Assembly: GCA_002286715.1 (NCBI GenBank)
Contig: NSJX01000013.1
Location: forward strand, 138,860-202,859
Direction of reading: 5' to 3'
Length of the DNA: 64,000 nt
Source of the DNA: Dentipellis sp. KUC8613
Lineage: Eukaryota > Basidiomycota > Agaricomycetes > Russulales > Hericiaceae
This document shows positions 1-12,538 of the stretch, one piece after another (positions within the stretch are counted from its first letter, which is position 1; every line of letters begins with the position of its first letter). Under the pieces are notes generated by a model. It was not told where the DNA came from and did not search any database. It saw only the letters and a program-made list of their open reading frames with translations. The position numbers and the translations under genes were made by a program.

Positions 1-1563
1 GTGCCGACCGTAGCTGTCGACGCCATCGACAGGCGGTGAGGGCTGCTCGACCTCGACGCCGATGATGCCGCCGTCGAGGCCGTCGAGCTGTATGCCCGGG
101 CCAGGACGATGGCCGAACGGGCTGACGCTGAGCGGGTCGACCTCCTCCGCCTTGGGGACATGCGCATGCACGGGCTCGCTGCGGGGAGGGAAGGTGTACT
201 CGCCCAGCGCGGGCGTGCCAGGCGAGTCGGGGGACGAGGGCTGGCCGAAAGAGTAGCCAGATTCGGGCAGGAGGCCCATGCCTGTTCGAGCAGGCGGGTT
301 GCCATTCTGGGACGCGAAGGAGTCGGTCGGCCACGGATTCGTCCACTGGCCCATCGCCGGCGGCGCCGCGTCGCCCGCGTGGTAGTCTGTCAGATGCAGC
401 TGCTGGTGCGAGGCGCTCGCCCCCGCGGCGGTCGCATGCAGGATCGCGGGCACCGACGCACGGTGGGCCAGGTTTGGGCGGTGGTTGCTGTAGGGTTCGA
501 ATCGGTTGCTGCGACGGACGTCGGCGCTGTCGTACGAGCGCAGGTCGAGGCGGGCGTCGTGGGGGTAGTTCGCGGGACTCGGGCCCCATGAATGGGTGGG
601 CAGCGTGCCGACGCTGTGACGATGGTATGCATCCTCGTTCGCCGTCAATGAGGAGGGGAAGCGCCGGCCGGCCAGCATGGAGGGGTGGTGTGATGGGTAT
701 TGAGAGGCGGGGTGCACATTGGCGGGGAGGGAGGCGCGGCGGAGGGCGTTGAGGTTGGAGAGGGCGGGCGGGGGGACGGCAGCGGCGGATGTGGAAGGGG
801 AGACCGAGAAGGAGGAACGCGTGGGGAGGACGGTCTGGGGTGTGGGAGTGGACCAAGCCGCGGGCGCATTGAGAGCGGGGTTCGTGTTGAGGTTGGAGAG
901 CGGACGCGGGGCGATGGCTTGCACGGACGCGGGGGACGGGCCTGGGGCAGCGTCGGTCCTCGACGCGAGAGGCGAGCTGGGCGGGTCGGCGGGCTTGGCC
1001 TCGGATTCGGAATTCGTGTCCTCCTCCTTGCAGGGCGAAGATTCTGTCTTGGACGCGATGCGCTCCTTCTCTGCCGTCTTCTTCGCCTTTGCGCGTCTGT
1101 GGGCGGAGGGGCGTCAGCGCGATCGGAGGACAGAGCGGAAATGGGCGCGTCTACCTGTTTTGAAACCAGACCTATCACGGAGACGACACGCATCGAGAGC
1201 CAGAGAATCAGCAAGGAGCAGGAAGAGAACGACGACGGGACGCACCTGGACCTCCCTCGAGGACATGTTGAGCTCCTCTGCGAGGTGTTTCCGGAGGGCG
1301 GTGTCTGGTTTCTGGTCTTCGGTGAAGACATTCTCGAGGACGGTGAGTTGCTGAGGACTGGTGCGTTTGCGAGTCTTGACGGCGCCGGGGATGTAGTTCT
1401 GGAACATCTTGATGTCGACGGTGGCAGGGTCGATGCCAGGAGGGATGAGGGAGGGGATGTAGGAGTGGGAGTAGGGATGGGGACGGTGCATGCGGGAGGA
1501 AAGAGAGGGAGACGGGAGGACGGACTGGCGCCTATAAGGCGGTTGTGCGGTGGAATCGCACAT
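1..1563 (-). CDS. Homeodomain transcription factor (3' end beyond window)
   Basis: Predicted nuclear DNA-binding regulator. Exons on the minus strand: 1563-1246, 1171-1155, 1096-<1; the frame stays open to the window edge, so the C-terminus is missing (477 codons seen). The homeodomain covers about residues 63-118, from KTRKRTSPQQL through the helix-3 core VWFQNRRAKAKK. The core VWFQNR is carried by a 17-nt microexon between introns of 74 nt (1172-1245) and 58 nt (1097-1154), both GT-AG. After the homeodomain comes a long low-complexity Ser/Pro/Ala region, usual for fungal regulators. The start is the only ATG giving the N-terminal frame. The class (it is not obviously a mating-type HD1 or HD2 protein) cannot be decided from the sequence alone. 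Confidence 0.88.
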
Positions 1564-3928
1564 TAAAGGAGGGAGGAAGGAAAAGAAAAAGGCAGAGAAA
1601 GAGAGAGAAAAGGAGGACGATAAGAAGCGGATACGGAGTTAGATCTGTCCTGCGCTCCGGATCCTGTGCCACGCCTCGCAACCGACAAGACGCTCGCAAG
1701 CCAGGCACAGGGCTCCCATCCCCCCCCTCCAACGTTTCATCTCATCCTCGCACAACCCCCGCCCACGCCCACCAGCCACAATTGACCTCTGCCTCTGCGT
1801 ACGCGCACGGGCGCCGTGTCGGAACTTTTAGAGGCACCTGCGCTGGTCTGAGCAGGTGCGTTATGCACACAGGTGTCGGGTGGCCAGATTGTCTGCGCAG
1901 GAAGGCGAACTTTATCTGGAGGTATGCCAGAACGAAGGTTATCAGACCTGATGAGGCCCACGCATGCTAAAAAAGAAACACAATATCCGGCTGTACCACA
2001 CCTCTAGCTTTCATTCTTCATTCTTTACTATATTCTTCTCTCGACAACTGTCACAAATACTATGTATTGATCTTATCGTACAACCATACATAGGTAGAAA
2101 TAAAATCGGAGCTTGCAATGGTGTCTCACAGCCACCGCTCGAGCAGCGACGTCGATGCGACGCCGGCGCTAACATGGACTGCACGTCTTGTAATGAGATC
2201 TGAACATCAGCAGAGCCAAATCCACGAAGGCAGACAACCAGATCCAGTCGAAGCTCAAGGGTCTTGAAGCCTAGTAGTCCAAAGCCTAGTAGCCTGAAGC
2301 CATCGGAGCCGGACTTGAAGTAGACCAGTAATTGACCAAGCAAGCCAGAGAGTCCATATCCTGAAGACGAACGGAGACTGCGGCAACGATGCCCTTTTAT
2401 GCCTTGCGAGGGCGCCTCTGGAATCGCGCTCTTGAAGTTTCTCGAAGCTCCCCAATTTGGTCTAGTTAGGTCGGGAACAAGGCTAGCCCGTGCAAGGCCC
2501 ACGAGTAATGTAAGGAGCTTAGCGTCATCTGTAAGACTGCGACTACGCTAAGTCGTCTACGCTTTGGACTCGGACGACACACAAGGCCTTCTTCCTGCTC
2601 ATATTTTCCTGCTGTTTATCTTCAGATACCATCCATCGAGAAGCGTGTCAAGCTCATGGAGTCGGAATCTGACGATATGGTCCCAGGACAAATGCAGCTT
2701 CGGGAAGGTCGAGTTTGCTGAGGTTCGTGGATCTCGTTCATGACGTTCAAAGTTCTCCTAATGGCTGTATCGTAACAAGGGTCCGCGCGATTTTCAAACG
2801 AGCACGGCACTGCAATCAAGTGATTCGTTGCGGAGTGCAACATGCACGCTCGCACCGTGAAAGAGCACCGTGGGTCCCATTGCCGGAAGTTCCGTGGAGA
2901 AGACACGGCCGAAGGCGAGGGCAGGACCAAACTCAAGCTTGACATCCAGCTACGGAAAGGCATGACGAATTCATGGTTCTCCGGTAGCATTGTAACCGTG
3001 ACGTGCCCTCTGTTCGTTCCCAACTTACAATGCAGGTTGTGAATGTTACAGTCGGGCTCGTTGAGCCTATTGATGCCAGCTTTCGAGAGCCCCAGTCAGA
3101 TGAAATGCTTTTACTAAAATGATCTTATCGACGGAGACACGTTCTTACGGTGCGAGAAGATGTAATAGATAGTTTTTTTTTTCTAATTCAACTTGCCTCG
3201 GGATGCGGGGCTCGACATCTGCACTGCTGTGCAATGGCCACATTTTACTTCATTGCTCAGACATTACTACTGTATGATCATGCGTACCGCATGCCTACCG
3301 GCACTGACTAGGTATCTCACAGGTCAGCCGGGACCCGCCAGGCAATCTGGTTCCCGGTAGGCTTGCTAAGGTGGAAACGAAAGTTCCGACACGGGGTTGA
3401 CGCACGGGCCACGGCGTGCAGCAGCCTGGGCGGACACACAAAAGGCAGGTCGGGCCCAGCGTGAGGCAGATGACAGCGCGCGTCATCGTGTGCGCGACAG
3501 CCCCCGGACGTCGACGCGCCCCATCGAATCGGCCTCCGTCACCGTCCCCGCGCTAGTCGTCGGCTGCTCGTACGCATCAGCCTCCCCATCCTCATCCAGC
3601 GCCCCCAGATCCAGACCATGTATACTGCGTACGTACGTACGCGCCCCATCGCCATCCATGCTAGCACCTGACATAACAATGTGTCTGCAGATATTCCCAC
3701 TCAATACATGCTAGCAAACGCAACTGAATGCAAGCTCTTGGTCCTTGCCCCGCACTCGGGTAGCGATGTCTCGCCTCTCGCGTTTGAAATCTGAATATCT
3801 GCGCATTCGATTCCAGATCCTTGGCAGCACGCGTACGCTCGCCAACGGCATTGCAAGAACCGCAACCGCAACCGCACTCGCCCCGCACCAGCGTACTGAT
3901 CCCGATCTCCCTGCACTCCAGCACCTGA

Positions 3929-3952
3929 ATACATACACACATACATACATAC
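3929..3952. repeat. ATAC/ACAC microsatellite
   Basis: Alternating ATAC and ACAC units, a simple-sequence tract in the interval upstream of the homeodomain gene. Confidence 0.7.
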
Positions 3953-4522
3953 GCCCCCGACCCGCCAAGCCCGAGCCCCACGCCGACTCTCTCTCGCGGC
4001 GTCCACAGAGCGCGTCAGCTGCCCGCTGCCCGCCTGCTATTCCCACCCACGGTTCGCGCCTTCCGTTTTCCGTTTTAGAGTTAGCAATTAGCGATGAGCT
4101 ATAGCTGGGCCCCCGACGTCGACTCGTGGACTCCCCCGTTTATCCGAGTGCCCGTACGCGTGTGTCCGTTCCTCCGCTCCCGGGCCCGTTCCTCCAGGAA
4201 CGTGATATCGATGTGGTCCGCTGTGCGCCGTGCCGCCATCATCAGTGCTTGTCCAGTGGGATCTGGGCCTTGCGACGTCTTCAGGTGCTGCGGGGCTACG
4301 TATTCTTACTGGCGCACTGGTACTGGCAGTGGCACGTTCGTATTATATGCGGTATGCGGTCTGAATGGCGGGCCTCTGTCAGTGGTCCGACGGCCACGGC
4401 CTCAGGCCTCAGGCTTCAGGCTGCAGAACTGTGAAGGAGCTGCTGCGCGCGCGTCTGCCCTCTGCCTTTGATCTGATTCGAATGCTGCATCGCAAACAGC
4501 GATGTACAGTATCGACGTGTAA

Positions 4523-4567
4523 CAGTTCCAGCTTCAGTTCCAACTCCAGTTCCAGTTCCAGTTCCTG
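4523..4567. repeat. TTCCAG-type hexanucleotide tract
   Basis: About seven imperfect copies of a CAGTTC/TTCCAG unit. It is noncoding as far as I can see. Confidence 0.75.
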
Positions 4568-4860
4568 GCGCTGTGGGTCCAGTGCCCCAGTGCCGCATCG
4601 ATGTGCGATGTACGACGTTCGATGTTCGACGCCCGATCCCGATTCCCCATCCCATCATCCACATCTCAATCTCAATCACCTCCAATCACCTCCAACCCAA
4701 TCCTCCAATCAGCACCTCAGCACACATCCGAAATAAAGGGCATATAATTGCAATTGCATTTCAAAGGTAAACTACGCATAGAACACCCCTACCGACGCGC
4801 CAGTATCGGCAACGGCAATGGTAACGGTAACGAGCAACAGGATGGACGACATGTGAAGAG

Positions 4861-4903
4861 ACGGACGGACACTGGACACGGGGACACTGGACACTGGACA
4901 CGA
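4861..4903. repeat. GGACACT short tandem repeat
   Basis: Imperfect copies of a GGACACT/ACGGAC unit, followed directly by a G-rich tract at about 4914-4938. Confidence 0.65.
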
Positions 4904-5023
4904 GACAGCTGCGAGGGGGGTGGGGGGTGGGGGGGGTGTATGTATGTAAATATGGTACGTATGTACGGTCTAAATAAAGGGTTGAGTTTGGCTTGGTGGT
5001 GAGAGGGAGGGCGGATGAGAGAG

Positions 5024-5046
5024 ATGTATGTATGTATGTATGTATT
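5024..5046. repeat. ATGT microsatellite
   Basis: Five to six tandem ATGT units. Degenerate ATGTACGT copies continue to about 5062. Confidence 0.8.
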
Positions 5047-5124
5047 GTGTATGTACGTATGTGCGACTGCAGTGCGGTGCGGTGTGGTGGGTGGGTGGCG
5101 AAGAACGAAAACAAAAGGGGACAT

Positions 5125-5150
5125 AGAACGTAGAACGTAGAACGTAGAAC
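5125..5150. repeat. AGAACGT heptanucleotide repeat
   Basis: Three and a half tandem copies of a TAGAACG unit. Confidence 0.75.
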
Positions 5151-5620
5151 CAAACAATCAGAACAGAACAAACAAACAAAATCGTGAGAGGTCCCGGCCA
5201 CGCTGCGGTGGTAGTAGTAGCAGTAGCAGTAGAAGGTGATAATCAAGCAACAGCAGCGTCGCTGCGGTCATGGATAGTCACGGACGAGGATAACCAAGAA
5301 AGATCCTCCATCCACACGGTCGACGCGTACAAGCCAAGACACGACACGACACGGCACGGCACGGAGCAGCGGATAAGCACATGGTGGGTGGGTATGGGAG
5401 GGATGGACATGAACATGAACATGGTGCGGCGGGGTGGCTGGGATCGCGAACATTAGGGTATGGTCTTGGGAGCCGAGCCCGGGTAGTTTTGCAGGGGGTG
5501 TCCAAGTCGGAAGCGGGGACGCGATGGCGATGACGTCCGGGGGTGAAGGAGAACAAAGAGATCAGGTGGAGGTGGAAGCGGAAGCGGAGGTGGCAAAGGA
5601 GGAACGGGATGCCGTGAGGA

Positions 5621-5649
5621 GGTGGATGTGGATGTGGATGTGGATGTGA
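5621..5649. repeat. GGATGT hexanucleotide repeat
   Basis: Four tandem GGATGT copies. An AAAACC triplet repeat lies just to the right at 5730-5750. Confidence 0.75.
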
Positions 5650-6046
5650 AGTGCGCAGAAAGAATCCATAGGCAAGAAACGTGAAACGTCATGGGGGGGT
5701 GGTGGTGAAACATGAGATAAGTATGCACATAAAACCAAAACCAAAACCAAGCATTGTCCGACCGCGGACCCATAGAAACAAGAATCCAGAATAAGCAAGA
5801 CATACAGAGCACCGAGCACGGGATACGACTCGGACGGAGGCACGACGGGGGGTGGGGCAGGGGTGGCAGCTTTCGGCACCGGCGACAGCGAATGGCAGCC
5901 TGCCAGTAGACAACTGCGACAGCAAGGGCCGACAGCCAGTGACTGAAACCGCTTACACCGTATCCCCGGTTCGAAAAGAGGAACGCAGCGGACACGGGTG
6001 GCGGCGGCCGACGTCGGTGAAGCGTCAGGCCTTCAGGGCCCGGCGG

Positions 6047-9000
6047 CTACGCCCCCAGGTCCATGTCCATCGCGTCCGCGTCGGCGCCCAGGATCTCGTC
6101 CAAGAAGCCCTCCGGGACACTCGCAAGGGGCGACGACGCAAACGCGTGGTGGCACGCGTCGCGCAGATCAGCCATCGCCCTCCGCGCACGTGCGACGACG
6201 GGGTGGTCGTACACGCCCGCAGCATCGATGCGCTGTGTGGGATCCGAGCGCATGGTGTGCCGGATGAGCGCGAACAGCTCAGGACTCTCGCCGAGGTCGA
6301 CTTGGGAAAAGTCGTCGTGCCGGAGCCGGTGCCAGGGTTCCCCTCTGCAATGCGCGCGCAGGAATAGCGTTCGTGAGAGGCCAGCGGGGAAGGTGTCGTC
6401 AATTTGATTTCAATCGAGCGAATCGAGAGAAGGTTGCGGAGCCGGGTGCAAAGGTAAAGAGGGTCATTCGAGAGACGGAGCGGAGCGAAGTGAAAAAGTC
6501 AGCAACGCTAAACCAAAATAGAGGGCAACGCGGGTCACGCACTGGTCAGGCACGATGATATTGGTCGCCGTTTCGAGCATGGTCATTCCAAAGCTGCCAG
6601 GCATCCGTTATCAGCGCACATTCCTCTCATACCCACGCCGATAGTGAAAATAATGCACATACCTGAACATATCGGCTGCCTTGCCATACCTGCCCTGAAG
6701 AATCTCAGGGGCCAGGTAAACCTTGTCGCCTTCGCGCTCGAAGCCTGTGGAGCGAAGCAGCTGAGTTTCGTGGTCACCAGCGCCTGCTACCGAAGCCGGA
6801 ACCAGGCTGGGGCGTGGCCAGCGTGACGCCATCCCAAAATCACCGATTTTGAAACGGCCTTCACCAGTCACAAAGATGTTGGCCGGCTTCAGGTCGAGAT
6901 GGATCACGCCGGCGTCGTGGATGAAACGCATTCCCTGCATCACGTCCAATAAATGATCAGCGCAACAGCATGGGCAACGCGACAGTTCTGGGACTCACAC
7001 TGCTCAGGTCAGCGAGGATCTTCCAAACACGGGCCTCTTCCAGCTTAGGAAACGCTCTGCCGTATTCCCACAGGAAATGCGCGAAATTGCCCAGCTCGCA
7101 GATTTCTGTCCGGATGTAGAGCACGGCGTCCTGTTCCCAGCTGTCGACGTATCCCAAAACGTTCGGGTGGCGTGAGCTCGCGCCATGGGTCGCCGCGGAG
7201 TACGCCTGAGAGAGGTGCTGCAAAATCTCCACTTCCTCACGGAGGCGCAACCTGCAATTCAAACCGAGAAGCGGAAATCAGCGCCCACGCTCCAGTCGCC
7301 GTTGACAACCGTCCAAATCACAAGATGCGACGAAGGCAAAGTCAACTGTCAACATCGTAGGACCCATCACGACACGGCACGGAAGATGCCAGCCCCGCCC
7401 GAGACGCTGCGATGCGCGTTATCAAAACTCAATCGCCTGCGCCCCGTGCGGATGATGCATCCTGGCGTCAGCGTGACCGACGTCCAGATGGCGGTCCCAC
7501 GACATCGGTGCGATCGCAAATAGAAAGGACGAATACCATGCGTTGGAAAACAGCACTCACCGATGCCTGACGCCTTCGAACCGCTTGGACTTCTTCACGG
7601 CCCAGACCTCGCCGGTCGCTTCGGCGTCCTTCCGCCTGACCTTCATCACCTTTCCGAACTCGCCACTCCCGATTTCAGCAATCTCGACGAATTCGCGCTC
7701 GAACTTGCCAGGCATGTCGTCCTCCGATGGCTTTAGCCATCCGGAGTTCAAGATCCCTAAGGAAGGTCGAGGACGCACGATCGAAGCAGCTTGCGTTTGT
7801 CCGGTGGCCCGCTGGGGTAAGGGTGGGACCTTGAACGGCGATGCCTGCGGAACGTTCCCATTGACCAGAGCGCTTTGCCCGCGTCGATGATGAAGCTGGA
7901 ACGGCTGAGAGATGGACGGACGCGTCTTGTCAGCAGGAGCAGCAGGCCGAAGTGTCGGAGAGGGGTGCGTGACAGACGTCATGGTAGACGAAGATGAGTT
8001 TGAGGCAGTGCGGTTAGGCGAGAGCCTACTAGATACGGCAGGCTTCGCGGGCGATAGGTGCGAGGGGATCCTAGGGGGCGGCAGATGCCATCCTATCGAT
8101 GTACCAAGCACATATTAGCAAATGTACGGATTCTGAAGCATGCAATGGATGGAGAAACCTACCACTGGTGTTCCCTCCTGTTGGAGTACCCGGATAGCTG
8201 CCATCCGTGCTCCCGCTCCCACCACTGGTAGTCGAAATTGCGCCGCTGCTACTTCGTCTGAGTAGCCAGCTCGCTCTCCCTCCTTTGCCAGCACTCGGCC
8301 GCCCTAACCCAAGACCTTCATACTTCGGCTTCTCCTTGCGGTCACCGGGAGCGTCGTCCTCGTCGGAACTATCTCCACCACGTCCAAACCCTTTCTTCCC
8401 CTTCTTCGCCGTCCCCAGCATCGGAAACGCCGCGGGCAAACTCTTCCTCGGCTTCCCCTTCTTCTTGCCACCCTTGCCACCCTCCGCCTCCTCCTCTCCA
8501 AAATCAAACCCAACCTTGCTCGCCACAGCGCTCTGCCACGGCCGCGCAGCCGCGATGCGTGCCCGCTTCTGCGGCGTCCCCGGCGGACGCTTCGGCTGCG
8601 CATCCCTGTTCTGCGCCTCCACGAGCGTCTTGACGATGAACGCGTCGACGTCCGACTCGACGTGCACGCCTGCGAGAGGGAACGAGTCCGACGAGCTCAT
8701 GCTGCCAAAACTGGGCCATCCGGATTCCAATGATGGCCCAAACCCGGGCGTGACGAGCTCCTGGTCCGAGCTCGCGATCGTGCTGACGCTCGTCGATGCC
8801 GGGGGCATCACGAGCGACACCGACCCCGAGCGGCCAAGGCCCATACCCATGTTCCTCGCCCCGTCCCTCGCGGCCGTTGCCATCGCGCCGCCGTAGTGCT
8901 CCTCGTCCTCCGAGAGCACAACGCCCGAGTCCCGAGGCTTGTACTTCTTCTCGAGCTTCGGCACGCCCGCCTTGCCGCGCGGCGACGGGGTGCTCGCCGT

Positions 9001-10893
9001 GAGGCTGAACGAGAACGACGTGTCTGGCGGGTGCCAGCTGAAGCTGTCGTCCCCTGTGCCTTCGTCGTCGTCCCGGGCGCTCTTGTTGAAGCTTACATTC
9101 GTGCTCGCACTCCCGAAAAACAGATCCTCCTCATCTTCAGTCCCGACGTCGATGGTACGCATGTCCATCGGGATGAAATCTTCGTCCTCGTCATCAATGT
9201 CGCCCATCTCCTGGTCGTCTGTGTCGTGGCCTCCCGGGGGCAGTGGCGACGAACTCTGCAGGGGCGATCCCCACGAACCGAGGCTACTCGGCTCGAACAT
9301 GGGCACCGGTCCCGCATAGCTGTGCCTTGCCGCCGCTTGAGGTCGACCAAGCAACGGGAGCGGCCGTGGAGCAGACGATTGCGGAGGCGAATCAGAATCC
9401 ATGTTGATGATCTTGTTGTGGCGGACGCTGCCCTTTGACGGCGTGCTGAGAGTCGGAGTGGCGCTTGTTCGAGGAATTGCGGGCCCGAAGAAGAGTGTCG
9501 CGCTCCCAGAGCTCTCAAACCGTCGCTGAGGCGGACGGAGCTGGGTCGGCGACATTGCCTGAGTCCGAGCCCGACTGAAAGACGTGCTCTTTGTGCGGGA
9601 GCGTCTTGACATCGCGCTATGGTTCGAGTTAGCGGTGTTTGTACGTGACCGACGCGCAGGTGAGGCCGAGGAAGAGGACGATGCGGAAGTAGTGCGTGAC
9701 CGAGTGCGAGGAAACGCGACGCTTGAGAATGAAGGAAGAGGTGGTACAGGTGCAGACATCTTGGCAAACTTCTAAACCGAAGAACGATCAGCCTATATGC
9801 GGACAGAAACCATTGTTCAGTCAGTCCTCACCTGTGACTCTCCGGCTGCGCTTTCCATGAGCTCCCAGCTGACCGGCCTACTCTTGGCCCTACGCTTTGT
9901 GACGTGTCCTCCGGGAGATACATCCACAGCCTCCTCCTCCCCATCCTTGCCCGTACCCGACAGTCCTTTGTTCTCCTTGGACTTCCGTCGCGTCAAGCCC
10001 TTCTCCTCGTCGATCTGCAAGCGTCCAATCGTCTGATGGCTGCCCTTCAGGAAACCCTCCGTTTCCGCCTTCGGGCGCTGAACTCGGAACTTGGGAGCAG
10101 CGAGAGGCGCCAAACGGTCAAAGCTGCCCTCTCCAGACGACTTGGTCACACTGAGAGGCGTAAGCGCGCGTTTCCTGTACGGTGTGGTCACAGGAAGAGG
10201 TGTAGGCTTGCGCTTGATCCCTGTAGTGGTACCAGTGAGCTTTTCCTCGAGAGCAACAGGGGTAACACTGCGCTCCCCGTGACCGGGAAAAGAGTATATG
10301 CGAAGCGGCGACGGTGAAAGAGAGGGTGCAGAATCGGGAGTGCGAGCGTTTGAGAATAGTGGAGGCGTCTGCTTGATCGGTGTCTTCAAAGCAAGCGGGT
10401 TGGGTGGCGGGATCAGGGTAGGTGGTGGCATCGTGGGGCGCTGCGCCTGCCTCTTGCGCGGTGCCCTGGCTGTTGGAGCCGGAGCTGAAGAAGACCCAGT
10501 GGAGAGGAACAGACCGTCGTCGTCGTCGTCTTCCACGGGGATGTTACGCATGGACGCCTTGCCTTTGTTGTCCGCAGCTCTGGTTGAATGAACAGAGTTG
10601 CGCGAGGGACGAGACTCGGTCTGCAAGTTTTTGAACGGAGCAGAGAGGCGATAGGACGACTGGAAGAGGTCCTCTGGCTCGTTGGCAAGATCGGAGTCCA
10701 GTTCTGCCTGGGATGCGCCTGGTTGAAAGAGCGACTTTCTGCGGAGAGGCGAGGGAGTGAGCATGGGGGAGTCGTAGACGGGTCTTCGGGACATGACTGA
10801 GGCGGATATTGCACGGCAGGATGGAGAGAGACTTGGAGAGCGGGAAGAGCGATGGTGGTCGGCTAGAAGAGAGTTGGGGGTGGAGAGAAGCAT
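6047..10893 (-). CDS. wee1: Wee1-type cell-cycle protein kinase
   Basis: Wee1 kinases phosphorylate the inhibitory Tyr of Cdk1 and delay mitotic entry. Exons: 10893-9832, 9771-8163, 8092-7561, 7251-6999, 6934-6663, 6593-6543, 6344-6047; 1358 aa. The first ~1000 residues are disordered and Ser/Pro/acid rich. The kinase domain spans about 1024-1330: glycine loop GSGEFGKV, Lys in WAVKKSKRF, HLDLKPANIF (His1164, Asp1166), DFG at 1184, then APEI and an SFGMTMLE segment like other Wee1 proteins. The first two exons are joined by a good 60-nt GT-AG intron (9772-9831), phase 0. If that intron were not used, the upstream 358-codon ORF would be a separate gene ending at 9817. An alternative start is the ATG at 10794, just before a PMLTPSPLRR motif. 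Confidence 0.92.
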
Positions 10894-11165
10894 GAAAGGG
10901 CAGGAGTCGGCGTCGCAGACGACGGAGGGGACATAAAATAGGAATATTTAGAGGGGGAGGGGAACAAAAGCACAAGCGGCGTCTGACTAGGCGCTCGCCT
11001 CGTGTCTTGCCACTTTTGGGGCCGAAATACACCGTGCGAACCACTCAACAACATCACGTGACCGCGTCCCCCCTTCCCCTTTTTCCCGCTCCTCGTCGTT
11101 CCATGAGGCTCCCGCCTCCCTAGCGACTGCTCTCGGCCGTCGCCTCATCCCCTTTCGCCCGCCCC
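10894..11165. promoter_or_regulatory. wee1 upstream region
   Basis: Short upstream region of wee1. It contains a CACGTG palindrome near 11055 and pyrimidine-rich tracts. No clear TATA box is visible. Confidence 0.4.
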
Positions 11166-11199
11166 TTGAAAATTACGTGCTTTTTTCTGGCTGCTGTAC

Positions 11200-12037
11200 T
11201 CTGCAGCGCTCGTCGTCTTGAATGCTTGCTGCGAGGAAATCGTACCACGGCGCACGGACTTCGACTCACACTTGTGATTGTGGCCGCTTTGCTGCGCGCT
11301 GTGTTGGCCGGCTGTTTACTCCAGGCACAGCAACAAACTAGAGCAGTTCGTACTTAGATGCTTCCGCGCCTGTCCGATCGCAACACGCCCGGCGTCCCGC
11401 GCACTTGGTCTCGATCTTGCCAGCAGATCTTCCTCCGCAACGGCCCGCTCAACGCGTCGTCCTCAATGTCATTGTCCTCCACAATCCTTTGTTCTTTCTC
11501 GGTCGACGTCCGACGTTGTGGATGCTATACGCCATTTTGCACAGCGACCTCCAGGTCCTTGCGAGCGGTCATCTCGGCTTCTAGACTACCGCTTAACTCT
11601 TCTAGATGCTGTAAACCTTGATCCCATTCCAGGAGCTCTTGACAACAATGGAGTCTCCAAGGTATATTTCTGATATTCGGTGCTGCCCGCTTCGTCGTCA
11701 AGGGCCTCGTCTGCTGACTGCTTACTCTGCAGGTACAAGAACGGGTCATTCCTTCTCTTCACCTCCATTTCTTTGTTCTAATCCACGAACCGATCACGGG
11801 GCACAGGCCAGTACCATTGTCTCTTCGTCGTCACATCCAAATCTCATTGTCTCTGCTTTCTTCAGGGCATATGCTTGTGCAGAGCACTTTCACAATGTGG
11901 ACGCGATGGTATCGCGTCCCATTGTGTGGTTTCAGCTCCACGCAACTCACTGCGCAGCCGTAAATGATTATCAAGGTTCTCATCTTGAACCCCTCTACAT
12001 GGCGTCTCCTTTGTTGAACGCTCCCTACCGGACCTAG
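11200..12037 (+). other. Possible unrecognised gene, boundaries uncertain
   Basis: Weak evidence for a plus-strand gene. A 71-nt stretch (11662-11732) has a GTATAT donor, a CTGAC branch point and a CTCTGCAG acceptor, as in the confirmed introns nearby. Before it, one frame reads hydrophobic residues including LGRRPTLWMLYAILH; after it the frame runs on for about 78 codons. I could not build one consistent start-to-stop model, and I recognise no family. It may be a real small gene, a noncoding RNA or a decayed gene. Confidence 0.25.
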
Positions 12038-12538
12038 GACCGGGCTCAGGCCGCAACGTCATACTGCACACGTTTCAGCCCCGGATAAAACCACCCTTTT
12101 TCCAGTTGCTGAACGTGTCGCTTGTAGAACAATGGTACACGAGGATACTGATTAGAGATAGTCGGGACAAAGATGCACCACGATGGGTATCCTTGGGCAT
12201 CTCGCTGCACATGCAGTAGCCTCGCGTTACGCCTCGTGTCTTTGCCTTGGTGGGTACAAGTGCTTGGCTATCTAGAGGACTACTATGCGACTCGTGTACA
12301 AGAAGCATCGTGTTTAACGAGGCATGTTTCTGTACTTTCTACTTCGCATCTCTCTGCAGCCCTCCGCTTTGCCCCGACGTGCAAATCTGCGAATCCCGAT
12401 CGCTAGAGGTGAAGTATGGTGCATGATAAGCTGAGTTACATACTCGTAAATCCCGGCTTCGGCAATATTCGGTCATACATAGTGAACACACATGCAGCAT
12501 TCAACCAAGAAACTCCGCACCCCCGAATCTCCCCAATC
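12038..12538. other. Intergenic interval, no gene seen
   Basis: About 500 nt beyond the 3' end of the 12.5-15.9 kb gene. No frame shows motif or splice support. Confidence 0.5.

Larger units (their letters stand above)
1564..6046. other. Gene-poor interval with simple repeats
   Basis: About 4.5 kb between the start of the homeodomain gene and the 3' end of wee1. The open frames here, such as 2622-3023 minus, lack splice-consistent extensions, family motifs or biased composition. The interval must hold the homeodomain-gene promoter and the wee1 3' end. Its right half (3.9-5.75 kb) is unusually rich in short tandem repeats. Confidence 0.55.

Noticed and set aside
700..1566. Plus-strand ORF of 288 codons opposite the homeodomain gene
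   Set aside because: It is the GC-rich antisense shadow of the homeodomain gene's C-terminal region and has no family motifs.
2622..3023. Minus-strand ORF of 133 codons in the gene-poor interval
   Set aside because: Random-looking composition, no promoter, no splice continuation and no recognisable domain.
9817..10893. Separate gene upstream of wee1
   Set aside because: A standard 60-nt intron joins it in frame to wee1 and removes its stop codon. A separate gene would leave almost no room for a wee1 promoter.
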